From assembly GCF_900108105.1 (NCBI RefSeq), contig NZ_FNUR01000017.1, forward strand, positions 1 through 32,426: a stretch of DNA of 32,426 nucleotides. Direction: 5' to 3'. Below are positions 1-6,509 of the stretch, piece after piece. Position 1 is the stretch's first letter. The number at the start of each line of letters is the position of its first letter. Source of the DNA: Butyrivibrio sp. Su6. GTDB taxonomy: Bacteria; Bacillota; Clostridia; Lachnospirales; Lachnospiraceae. Below the pieces are notes generated by a model. The model saw nothing but the letters and a program-made list of their open reading frames with translations, was not told the DNA's origin and searched no databases. Position numbers and translations under genes: made by a program.

Positions 1-143
1 CATAACAGAATGTCTAGTGATACAGTGGAACTGTTGTTGATAGGTAACGTCACGCCAATCCGAGAAGGCCGCACATATCCAAGAAAAAAGCATACCAAAC
101 GTGTAGTTCCACTAAGTTATAGAGCATAAATTTCTCCAAGAAT

Positions 144-193
144 AAATGGCACGGAAGAAGCAGGAGCAATCCTGCTTTCTTGGCGTGCCATTT
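144..193. repeat. Imperfect long stem-loop
   Basis: AAATGGCACG at 144-153 pairs with CGTGCCATTT at 184-193, and an inner stem pairs GAAGCAGGA with TCCTGCTTT around a GCAA loop. The bulges between the two stems are asymmetric. The plus-strand side ends in TTTGTTTTGC, a weak terminator-like tail. It could be a rightward terminator for a gene left of the window or a remnant of a mobile repeat. Confidence 0.55.
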
Positions 194-287
194 GTTTTGC
201 AAACAAGATATGAAGTTTTCTAAAACGGAGTTTTTATGCCATCCGTTATGTATTAAATGCACTTGAATACCTTAACTAAATGACATT

Positions 288-337
288 GGGACGGTTCTTT
301 TGACTTATTGCTTACAATAAGTCAAAAGAACCGTCCC
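288..337. repeat. Perfect 23-bp palindromic hairpin (REP/MITE-like)
   Basis: Bases 288-310 (starting GGGACGGTTC) are an exact reverse complement of 315-337, separated by a 4-nt CTTA loop. A perfect 23-bp stem is much longer than an ordinary terminator, and no U-tract follows on either strand. GGGACGGTTCT-type palindromes recur in Clostridia genomes, from memory often as REP-like elements associated with small transposases; that assignment is an inference. It sits 22 bp beyond the purH stop codon. Confidence 0.7.
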
Positions 338-358
338 TGTGTCTTCCCTATGTCTTCA

Positions 359-1537
359 TTAATGGTGGAAAAGACGAAGTCCTGTAAAGGCCATTACCAT
401 GTCATGGCTGTTTGCTGCTTCGATAACATTGTCATCACGAACAGATCCGCCAGGCTGAGCAACATATTTTACGCCGCTCTTATATGCTCTCTCGATGTTG
501 TCACCGAATGGGAAGAAAGCATCTGATCCAAGAGCAACATCAGTGTTCTTATCAAGCCATGCTCTCTTTTCAGCCTCTGTAAATACAGGTGGCTTCTCCT
601 TGAAAATGTGCTCCCACTTACCATCAGCAAGAACATCCATATAATCAGCTCCGATATAGAGATCAATAGCATTGTCTCTGTCTGGACGCTTGATAGTATC
701 AAGGAAAGGAAGATTAAGAACCTGTGGTGCCTGACGAAGGAACCAGTTATCTGCCTTGGAACCTGCAAGACGTGTGCAGTGGATACGTGACTGCTGTCCT
801 GCTCCGATACCAATTGCCTGACCACCCTTTACATAGCAAACTGAGTTTGACTGTGTATATTTAAGTGTAATAAGAGCAATAATAAGGTCAATCTTAGCTG
901 ACTCAGGAAGCTCTTTATTGTCTGTAACAATATTTTTGAGCATTTCTTCATTGATCTCGATGAAGTTATGTCCCTGCTCAAAAGTAACTCCAAATACCTG
1001 CTTTTTCTCGATCTCTTCAGGTACATAGTTCTCATCAATCTTGATAACAGCGTAGTTACCGTTCTTTTTTGCCTTAAGGATCTCAAGGGCTTCATCTGTG
1101 TAGCCGGGAGCAATGATTCCATCTGAGACTTCTCTTTTTACAAGTCTTGCTGTATCAGCATCACAAACATCAGAAAGTGAGATAAAATCTCCAAATGAAG
1201 ACATTCTGTCAGCTCCGCGGGCTCTTGCATATGCATTAGCAAGAGGGCTAAGCTCTCCAAGATCTTCTACCCAGTATATTTTCTTTTCAATATCTGTAAG
1301 AGGAGTTCCAACTGCAGCACCTGCAGGTGAAACATGCTTAAATGAAGTTGCAGCAGGAAGTCCTGTTGCTTTCTTAAGTTCTGATACAAGCTGCCATCCG
1401 TTGAGGGCATCAAGAAGGTTGATATATCCAGGTCTTCCGTTTAATACTTCGATTGGAAGGTCACTTCCGTTCTCCATATATACGCGAGAAGGCTTCTGAT
1501 TAGGGTTGCATCCATATTTAAGCTGAATTTCGTTCAT
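359..1537 (-). CDS. purH: AICAR formyltransferase, stand-alone PurH C-terminal domain
   Basis: The predicted enzyme transfers a formyl group from 10-formyl-tetrahydrofolate to AICAR (ZMP), giving FAICAR, the penultimate step of de novo IMP synthesis. The ATG at 1537 is preferred because AAAGGAG lies 7 nt upstream; a longer frame to 1591 lacks a ribosome site. The 392-residue product starts directly with the transformylase region (LKYGCNPNQKPS) and carries the Lys-His pair in SFKHVSPAGAAV that is catalytic in PurH proteins. The N-terminal MGS-like IMP cyclohydrolase domain of ordinary bifunctional PurH (about 500-530 residues) is absent. The missing cyclohydrolase is supplied by purO immediately upstream, 110 bp away on the same strand, and both lie behind a ZTP riboswitch. 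The assignment is firm; only the symbol is debatable because the gene is half of a normal purH. Confidence 0.93.
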   Translation of the reverse strand: MNEIQLKYGCNPNQKPSRVYMENGSDLPIEVLNGRPGYINLLDALNGWQLVSELKKATGLPAATSFKHVSPAGAAVGTPLTDIEKKIYWVEDLGELSPLANAYARARGADRMSSFGDFISLSDVCDADTARLVKREVSDGIIAPGYTDEALEILKAKKNGNYAVIKIDENYVPEEIEKKQVFGVTFEQGHNFIEINEEMLKNIVTDNKELPESAKIDLIIALITLKYTQSNSVCYVKGGQAIGIGAGQQSRIHCTRLAGSKADNWFLRQAPQVLNLPFLDTIKRPDRDNAIDLYIGADYMDVLADGKWEHIFKEKPPVFTEAEKRAWLDKNTDVALGSDAFFPFGDNIERAYKSGVKYVAQPGGSVRDDNVIEAANSHDMVMAFTGLRLFHH

Positions 1538-1647
1538 GAGATTCTCCTTTATACGTTCACGATTTACTATTATGTATTCTGTAAAAAACACACTATTTAC
1601 ATTCTTTAGTATTTAATATGAAATAATACTTTTGAGTTTTTGTATTA

Positions 1648-2355
1648 TCATGCATTCTTATTTATAATGCGTGTCTCATACTTGCCTGTTGCAATTTCAA
1701 TATATCTTGTGAAAAGAGATACCTTGTTATCTGCATTAAGTGCATTCCAAACATTATTTGTAAATGTATCAATGTCTCCTGCGATATTTACTCTTGTTGG
1801 CTCTCCTTCAAAGCTTGGAAGAGGATTTCCATCCTGCATGTATGTGTGGATGAAGTATCCTTCGCCAGCCTTTGGGTTGTCATATGTATATGTGAATCTC
1901 AGGCACTGGCTTGGATCGCCGTTATTGCTCTTTAAGATAGACATAGCAAAATCATATTTGCCGTTTTCAACATTCATAAGACCTGAAATTCTAGGTGTAT
2001 AGTTAGGAGCATCAGGCTCAAACTCTCTTGTTCTGAGTGACTCTTCAAAAGTCTTTCCTTCCTTCATAAGGTCATAAACTGTATCTGTCTGGTCACCGTT
2101 AGTAACAATAGTAGAATTTCCAAGAACGCGAACAGGTGCGTAAATGATAAGGCTTGGATCTTCCATCTTGGATGGGTCAAAGGCCTGTGTTCTGATTCCC
2201 TCTCCATCTTCTACAAATACACGGTTTCTTGAGTTTTCACTTCTTCCCATAATGAAATATGCACATACTGCATACTTTCCATCCTCAGAAGTACCAATAA
2301 CAATGCCTCTTCCAGGGTATGAAGTGCTTCCGATCTCTTTCTGTAAATCTGTCAT
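1648..2355 (-). CDS. purO: IMP cyclohydrolase, PurO family
   Basis: The predicted reaction is ring closure of FAICAR to IMP, the last step of purine synthesis. The 235-residue protein resembles the archaeal-type PurO fold: it opens with YPGRGIVIGTSEDGKYAVCAYFIMGRSENSRNR and has the downstream DPSLIIYAPVR and NGDQTDTVYD segments typical of this family. It is unrelated to the N-terminal domain of bacterial PurH. The ATG at 2355 has AGAGAGGAGA upstream. It is the first gene of a purO-purH operon; the leader carries a ZTP riboswitch with an overlapping terminator, so expression should rise when ZMP/ZTP accumulates under folate shortage. Family assignment is by motif recognition, without an alignment. 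Confidence 0.88.
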   Translation of the reverse strand: MTDLQKEIGSTSYPGRGIVIGTSEDGKYAVCAYFIMGRSENSRNRVFVEDGEGIRTQAFDPSKMEDPSLIIYAPVRVLGNSTIVTNGDQTDTVYDLMKEGKTFEESLRTREFEPDAPNYTPRISGLMNVENGKYDFAMSILKSNNGDPSQCLRFTYTYDNPKAGEGYFIHTYMQDGNPLPSFEGEPTRVNIAGDIDTFTNNVWNALNADNKVSLFTRYIEIATGKYETRIINKNA

Positions 2356-2401
2356 ATTGTCTCCTCTCTAGGGGGAATTGCTCCGGATCCGGATAAAACA
2401 C

Positions 2402-2505
2402 AAAAGAAAAGCCTGAGCAATCCTTAACTTGATTGCCCAGGCGGTCGACTTAATATTATTATCCATACTCCCATGTGGTTACCCACTTATCCGCCAGTTG
2501 TATGG
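2402..2505 (-). promoter_or_regulatory. ZTP (pfl) riboswitch with overlapping intrinsic terminator
   Basis: Read on the minus strand, P1 is CCATAC (2505-2500) paired with GTATGG (2468-2463). Inside it are the conserved ACTGGCG, a GTGG-GTAA-CCAC hairpin with a GNRA loop, and GGGAG. After an AT-rich linker comes the signature CCGCCTGGGCA (2444-2434), whose CGCC can form the pseudoknot with GGCG. The same 3' segment is the 5' arm of a terminator: GCCTGGGCAATC (2442-2431) pairs with GATTGCTCAGGC (2422-2411), followed by TTTTCTTTT. Ligand binding should hold CCGCC in the aptamer and prevent the terminator, an ON switch. All conserved elements of the known ZTP class are visible. Confidence 0.95.
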
Positions 2506-2513
2506 ACAAGATA

Positions 2514-2542
2514 AACATACACTTTTTAAGTCCAAATTTCAA
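2514..2542 (-). promoter_or_regulatory. Promoter of the purO-purH operon
   Basis: Minus-strand -35 TTGAAA (2542-2537), a 17-bp spacer and -10 TATGTT (2519-2514). The expected start near 2507 falls at the 5' edge of riboswitch stem P1, which supports the call. Confidence 0.65.
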
Positions 2543-2580
2543 GATGGCATTTTGACTAAAATGCTTTTTGTAATGACTCA

Positions 2581-4365
2581 TTAGGACGCACTAACGAACT
2601 GCGAAGCGTAGAGATTGTAGTAAGCGCCCTTCTTTGCCATAAGGCTCTCATGATCACCCCACTCAAGAATACCACCATCATCAATAAAGAATATTCTGTC
2701 TGCATTCTTTATGGTTGAAAGCCTGTGAGCCACAACAAATGATGTTCTCTTTTTCAGAAGCTCTTCAATTCCTCTCTGAACCAATATTTCCGTTTTGGTA
2801 TCGATATTTGAGGTTGCTTCGTCAAGTATGAGGATCTTAGGGTCTGTCAAAAGAGTTCTCGCAAAGGCAATAAGCTGCCTCTGTCCGTTTGACAATCCTC
2901 CGCCTCTTTCTGTGATCACAGTATCATAGCCATTCTCCATCTTTTCAATGAAATCATGGGCGTGTACAGCCTTTGCTGCAGCGATCATCTCCTCATCAGT
3001 AGCATCTGTTTTTCCGTACTTGATGTTATCCCTGATAGTACCTGAAAACAGGTAATTATCCTGAGTCATGATACCAAGCTGACTTCTAAGGGACTGTATT
3101 GTCACCTTGCTGATGTCTTTGCCATCAACAAGTACTCGCCCGCTCTTGGTATTGTAGAATCTGCTGATAAGGCTCACTATCGTTGTCTTACCTGCACCGG
3201 TAGGACCAACAAGTGCTATTGTCTCACCTTTTTTAGCCTTAAAGCTTACATCTTTTAATATGTCCACATCAGGCTCATCGGGATATGCAAAGGTAACATG
3301 ATCAAATTCCACATTGCCCTTGATCTCAGGCATATCCTCTGCCTCCTCGCCATTTTTCACAAGAGGCTCCATATCCATGATCTCGTAAACACGCTCTGCT
3401 GATGCAATATTTGTAATCAGCTTATTGTAGTAGTTTGCAAGATTTCTTATAGGGTTAAAAAACATACCAAGGTACAGAACGTACGCTGACAAAGTACCTA
3501 TCGACTCCGCAGTAACTCCAAGCCTTGTCACAGCAAGATAATACAAAGTGGCTGTTCCCAGTCCTCCTGCAATCTCAATTGTAGGGCTGTACAGATCTGC
3601 AATGACAACTGCCCTTCTGAAGGCATGTATCACCTCATCAACAATATCTCCAAACTCCCTGTTGGCTTCATCTTCAGCGTTAAAGCTCTGTATAACTGAC
3701 ACTCCCTCGATTCCTTCATGAATAAAGGCTGTCATGTTAGAGTCCTTCTTTTTCCACATCTGCCATCTCTTATGAGCGAGAATCTCACAAAAATATAATC
3801 CAAAGAGAATAATCGGAACTGCTACTGCCGCTGACAGTGAAAGCACCGGGCTCTTTACGATCATTATTACCAGAATCACTATAAGGCTTACTGCTTCCGG
3901 AGCAAGAGTTGTTATAGTGCTTGAAAGGACCTCTTTTAGCGCATTTACATCACCTGTGACCCTTGCAAGGATCTTACCTGAGGGCCTTTGATCAAAAAAG
4001 TCCACTCCAAGCTCCTGAATGTGGATATAGAGCTTTCTTCTGATATTCAGGATCATGTCATTTGAAATATCTGCCATGATCCGCCTCCATACCCTGGTTG
4101 CAAAATAGCTGATTACTGCAAGTCCTATCATGATGCCGGCCATTATAAACAGGCCTCTCACATTTCCGTTTACTATCTCATCATCTATTACTTTTTCTAT
4201 CAAAAGTGGATAAACCGTTGATATCGCTACTGTCAAAAGAATAAGCAGCGTAACTGCTACGATTTTCCCTCTGTACTCCAGAAGATTGGCAAAAAGTCTT
4301 TTTAGAACATCGACCTTTATGCTCTCCTTTAATTCTTCATCTTCTCTGGTGCTGTTTATAGCCAT
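2581..4365 (-). CDS. Heterodimeric ABC exporter, catalytically competent subunit (BmrD-like)
   Basis: This is a half-size ABC exporter with an N-terminal type IV exporter membrane domain (about residues 25-320, six helices) and a C-terminal nucleotide-binding domain. Visible motifs are Walker A GPTGAGKTT (387-395), Q-loop Gln435, a non-canonical signature LSNGQ (491-495), Walker B ILILDE with catalytic Glu516, and switch His547. The ATG at 4365 follows AAGGAGG. It is the second exporter gene, 45 bp after its partner. The partner has Asp in place of the catalytic Glu, so the two should form one consensus and one degenerate ATP site, as in BmrCD or TM287/288. The substrate cannot be read from sequence; drug or peptide export is the usual role. 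It lacks the long extra domain of Bacillus BmrD. Confidence 0.92.
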   Translation of the reverse strand: MAINSTREDEELKESIKVDVLKRLFANLLEYRGKIVAVTLLILLTVAISTVYPLLIEKVIDDEIVNGNVRGLFIMAGIMIGLAVISYFATRVWRRIMADISNDMILNIRRKLYIHIQELGVDFFDQRPSGKILARVTGDVNALKEVLSSTITTLAPEAVSLIVILVIMIVKSPVLSLSAAVAVPIILFGLYFCEILAHKRWQMWKKKDSNMTAFIHEGIEGVSVIQSFNAEDEANREFGDIVDEVIHAFRRAVVIADLYSPTIEIAGGLGTATLYYLAVTRLGVTAESIGTLSAYVLYLGMFFNPIRNLANYYNKLITNIASAERVYEIMDMEPLVKNGEEAEDMPEIKGNVEFDHVTFAYPDEPDVDILKDVSFKAKKGETIALVGPTGAGKTTIVSLISRFYNTKSGRVLVDGKDISKVTIQSLRSQLGIMTQDNYLFSGTIRDNIKYGKTDATDEEMIAAAKAVHAHDFIEKMENGYDTVITERGGGLSNGQRQLIAFARTLLTDPKILILDEATSNIDTKTEILVQRGIEELLKKRTSFVVAHRLSTIKNADRIFFIDDGGILEWGDHESLMAKKGAYYNLYASQFVSAS

Positions 4366-4410
4366 GTAAACACCTCCTTATGCCTTATCCAATGTTGCCA
4401 GGTAAAAGAA

Positions 4411-6165
4411 TTACTGCCCTGAAGCCATAGCTCTTCTATAGTCGCCATATTGAGCTTCATATGTGCTGTAATAGAGGCCTTTTTTCGCTAAAAGTTCAGC
4501 ATGTGTGCCCCTTTCTTTTACCATTCCGTTTTCCAAAACAATGATCTCATCGGCATCTTTAACTGATGAAATTCTGTGACCGATGATAATCTTACTCATA
4601 TCTTTCTTATCTTTAAGTTCCTGCTGAATAGCTGCCTCAGTCTCCATATCAAGGGCTGATGTGGAATCATCAAGGATAAGAAGATCTGCTTTTTTAGCAA
4701 GGGCTCTCGCAATCGAAAGTCTCTGTTTTTGTCCGCCTGAAAGGCCAATTCCCCTCTCGCCGATAACTGCGTCATAACCATCTGTGATCTTTTCCACAAA
4801 TTCCTTTGCATGGGCGCTTTTTATGGCGCGCCTTACAGTAAGGTCGTCCATTGTGTCCTTACTTCCGAGCCTCACATTTTCAGTTATGGTATCTGAGAAA
4901 AGAAATACATCCTGCGTAACGACTGATGAAAATGCTCTTATATCAGCCATTGTCATATCCTTTATGTCTTTTCCATTGATTCTGACAGCTCCTTCTGAAG
5001 TGTCATAGAACCTCTCGATAAGGTTGACTATCGTGCTCTTTCCGGCTCCGGTAGCTCCCATGATTCCAAGAGTCTTGCCCTTCTCAAGGGTAAAAGAAAT
5101 ATCTTTAAGGATCTTCTTTCCTTCCATCTCGAAACTCACATTGTCAAAAGCGATTTCTCCGCTTCTGCCTGCATTTTCCGTAGAAGGTATAACTTCTTCG
5201 CCGCATTCATCGGTTGGAGCGTCAGTTATTTCAGGCTTTGTAGACATAACCTTTTCAATCTTCTTATATCCCGCAAGTCCCTGAGAAACAAGCGATAACA
5301 TCCACCCAAGATTCTCAATGGGCCATACAATGCTGATGGAATATGATACAAAAGCCACAAGGGTACCATATGTGATGCTGCCCTTAATAGCCGCATATCC
5401 TCCAATTGCTACCACGAAGGTTTGCATGATCTTTGGAATCATTCCAAGAAGAGGATCCGTGTCTGCAAGGTCTGTTGCAAACTTTTTGTTGGACTCTGCA
5501 TATTCAAGATTCTTTTCATCAAACTTCTTAAGCTCACTGCTTTCAGCAGAAAATGCCTTTACTGTTCTTACTCCTGATATATTCTCTTCTACCACCTTGG
5601 TAAGAGCAGCATTTTTTTCGCTGATATCGTCATAGTCCTTGTTAAGCTGTTTTTCCAGATGAAGAGCTATATAAGCAAGCGGCGGCATGAATACAAGCGG
5701 AACTATACTGAGCTTCCAGTTAAGTGATACCATGCAGATGATGACTCCAAAGAAATAAATGGTCGCCTCTGTCATGAGCATACCCACAAAGCCTGTAAGA
5801 TCCCAAACTGATCCGGCATCATCCTTAACTCTTGCCATAAGTTCACCGGTATTGTTTTTGTCAAAATAACCCTTGTGAAGTGAAAAGATATGCTTCATCA
5901 TATCTTTTCTAAGGCCTGAAGCCACGCGACATCCTGACATGTCACACAAAAACTCTTTGACAAACTGGAAAACTGCCCTTCCAAGTCCTGCTGCCACATA
6001 CAGGAGAATATCTCTCCTGAATATATCCATATTTCTTCCCACAATTACATCGTCCACCATGGAAAGAGTTATAAACGGCACGAGAATATCAACCAGGGTA
6101 CTTAAGACAAGACAAATACCGCCAATTAAATATCTCCACCAGTTCCTAAAAATGTACTTTTTCAT
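4411..6165 (-). CDS. Heterodimeric ABC exporter, degenerate-site subunit (BmrC-like)
   Basis: The protein has an N-terminal six-helix exporter membrane domain and a C-terminal nucleotide-binding domain. Counting from the ATG at 6165 (584 residues), Walker A is GATGAGKST (370-378), the Q-loop Gln is 418, the signature is canonical LSGGQ (475-479), and Walker B reads LLILDD, with Asp500 where the catalytic Glu belongs. The degenerate site therefore combines this Walker A/B with the LSNGQ signature of the second subunit. A GTG at 6174 is also in frame, but AAAAGGA then sits too close, so the ATG is preferred. The gene is preceded by a leader ORF with two terminators, and its position matches that of bmrC behind bmrB in Bacillus. 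Membrane location and export are firm; the substrate is unknown. Confidence 0.92.
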   Translation of the reverse strand: MKKYIFRNWWRYLIGGICLVLSTLVDILVPFITLSMVDDVIVGRNMDIFRRDILLYVAAGLGRAVFQFVKEFLCDMSGCRVASGLRKDMMKHIFSLHKGYFDKNNTGELMARVKDDAGSVWDLTGFVGMLMTEATIYFFGVIICMVSLNWKLSIVPLVFMPPLAYIALHLEKQLNKDYDDISEKNAALTKVVEENISGVRTVKAFSAESSELKKFDEKNLEYAESNKKFATDLADTDPLLGMIPKIMQTFVVAIGGYAAIKGSITYGTLVAFVSYSISIVWPIENLGWMLSLVSQGLAGYKKIEKVMSTKPEITDAPTDECGEEVIPSTENAGRSGEIAFDNVSFEMEGKKILKDISFTLEKGKTLGIMGATGAGKSTIVNLIERFYDTSEGAVRINGKDIKDMTMADIRAFSSVVTQDVFLFSDTITENVRLGSKDTMDDLTVRRAIKSAHAKEFVEKITDGYDAVIGERGIGLSGGQKQRLSIARALAKKADLLILDDSTSALDMETEAAIQQELKDKKDMSKIIIGHRISSVKDADEIIVLENGMVKERGTHAELLAKKGLYYSTYEAQYGDYRRAMASGQ

Positions 6166-6220
6166 AAATATCACATCCTTTTGCGCTACGCGCTGTTGCT
6201 AAAACTAGTTGTCAAACATG

Positions 6221-6256
6221 AAAAAACGATAGGAAATCCCATGGAGATCCTACCGT
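6221..6256 (-). terminator. Leader terminator T2 of the ABC exporter operon
   Basis: On the minus strand, ACGGTAGGA (6256-6248) pairs with TCCTATCGT (6234-6226), with further partial pairing inside, followed by TTTTTT. The 5' arm also contains GATCTCCAT (6249-6241), which can instead pair with ATGGAGATC of the upstream terminator. Confidence 0.85.
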
Positions 6257-6292
6257 TTTTACACCCAAGACTGGCGCCATTATCTTTGTGCA

Positions 6293-6329
6293 TAAAAAAA
6301 GCGCGATCTCCATTTGCGGAAACCGCGCT
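6293..6329 (-). terminator. Leader terminator T1 of the ABC exporter operon
   Basis: On the minus strand AGCGCGGTTTCC (6329-6318) pairs along all 12 positions, two of them wobbles, with GGAGATCGCGCT (6311-6300) around a GCAAAT loop, followed by seven T. It starts 20 nt after the leader stop codon, the usual geometry for translation-coupled attenuation. Confidence 0.9.
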
Positions 6330-6349
6330 GATAATACATATGAGTATAC

Positions 6350-6424
6350 TTATAAAGCAAACTCCAGCGAGGTAACCACATTATTCCTATTAACTAAATT
6401 ATTAAGTCTTACTCTGATAATCAT
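6350..6424 (-). CDS. 24-residue leader peptide (bmrB-like attenuator ORF)
   Basis: A 24-codon ORF opens with ATG at 6424, behind a strong AAAGGAGG (about 11 nt spacing), and ends with TAA at 6350. The peptide begins MIIRVRLNN and ends TSLEFAL; it is rich in Asn, Val and Leu and has no obvious run of one codon that would sense an amino acid. It lies between a good promoter and two intrinsic terminators. Its codons for Val-Thr-Ser-Leu (6377-6366) can base-pair with the 5' arm of terminator T1. This is the arrangement expected for ribosome-mediated attenuation. In Bacillus subtilis, bmrB plays this part ahead of the bmrCD exporter. No homology to BmrB is claimed, only positional and structural analogy. 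Confidence 0.75.
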   Translation of the reverse strand: MIIRVRLNNLVNRNNVVTSLEFAL

Positions 6425-6465
6425 TATTGTGTTTACCTCCTTTCGTATTTTTATTGACTACAATT

Positions 6466-6494
6466 ACATTATTATGATTGACTGCACTTGTCAA
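6466..6494 (-). promoter_or_regulatory. Promoter of leader ORF and ABC exporter
   Basis: Minus-strand consensus -35 TTGACA (6494-6489), a 17-bp spacer and -10 TAATGT (6471-6466). It lies just after the stop of the upstream FtsX permease gene and about 40 bp before the leader ATG, so the exporter operon has its own start. Confidence 0.65.
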
Positions 6495-6509
6495 CAAAAA
6501 AATATTGTT

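Larger units (their letters stand above)
1..358. other. Left-edge intergenic region with hairpins, no convincing gene
   Basis: No gene can be supported here. A 70-codon reading frame on the minus strand (50-262, GTG start) runs straight through a strong stem-loop and has no recognisable domain. The region holds a large imperfect hairpin (144-193), a 9-bp inverted repeat (24-32 AGTGGAACT against 105-113 AGTTCCACT) and a perfect 23-bp hairpin (288-337). It lies just downstream of purH, so some of these structures may act in 3'-end formation, but none has a clear U-tract on the minus strand. Confidence 0.5.

Noticed and set aside
50..262. 70-codon minus-strand ORF at the left edge
   Set aside because: It has a GTG start with only a weak AAGG upstream, runs through a strong hairpin and shows no recognisable domain.
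2548..2572. GGCATTTT/AAAATGC hairpin as terminator of the exporter operon
   Set aside because: Its T-run lies on the plus strand, the wrong side for the leftward exporter transcript.
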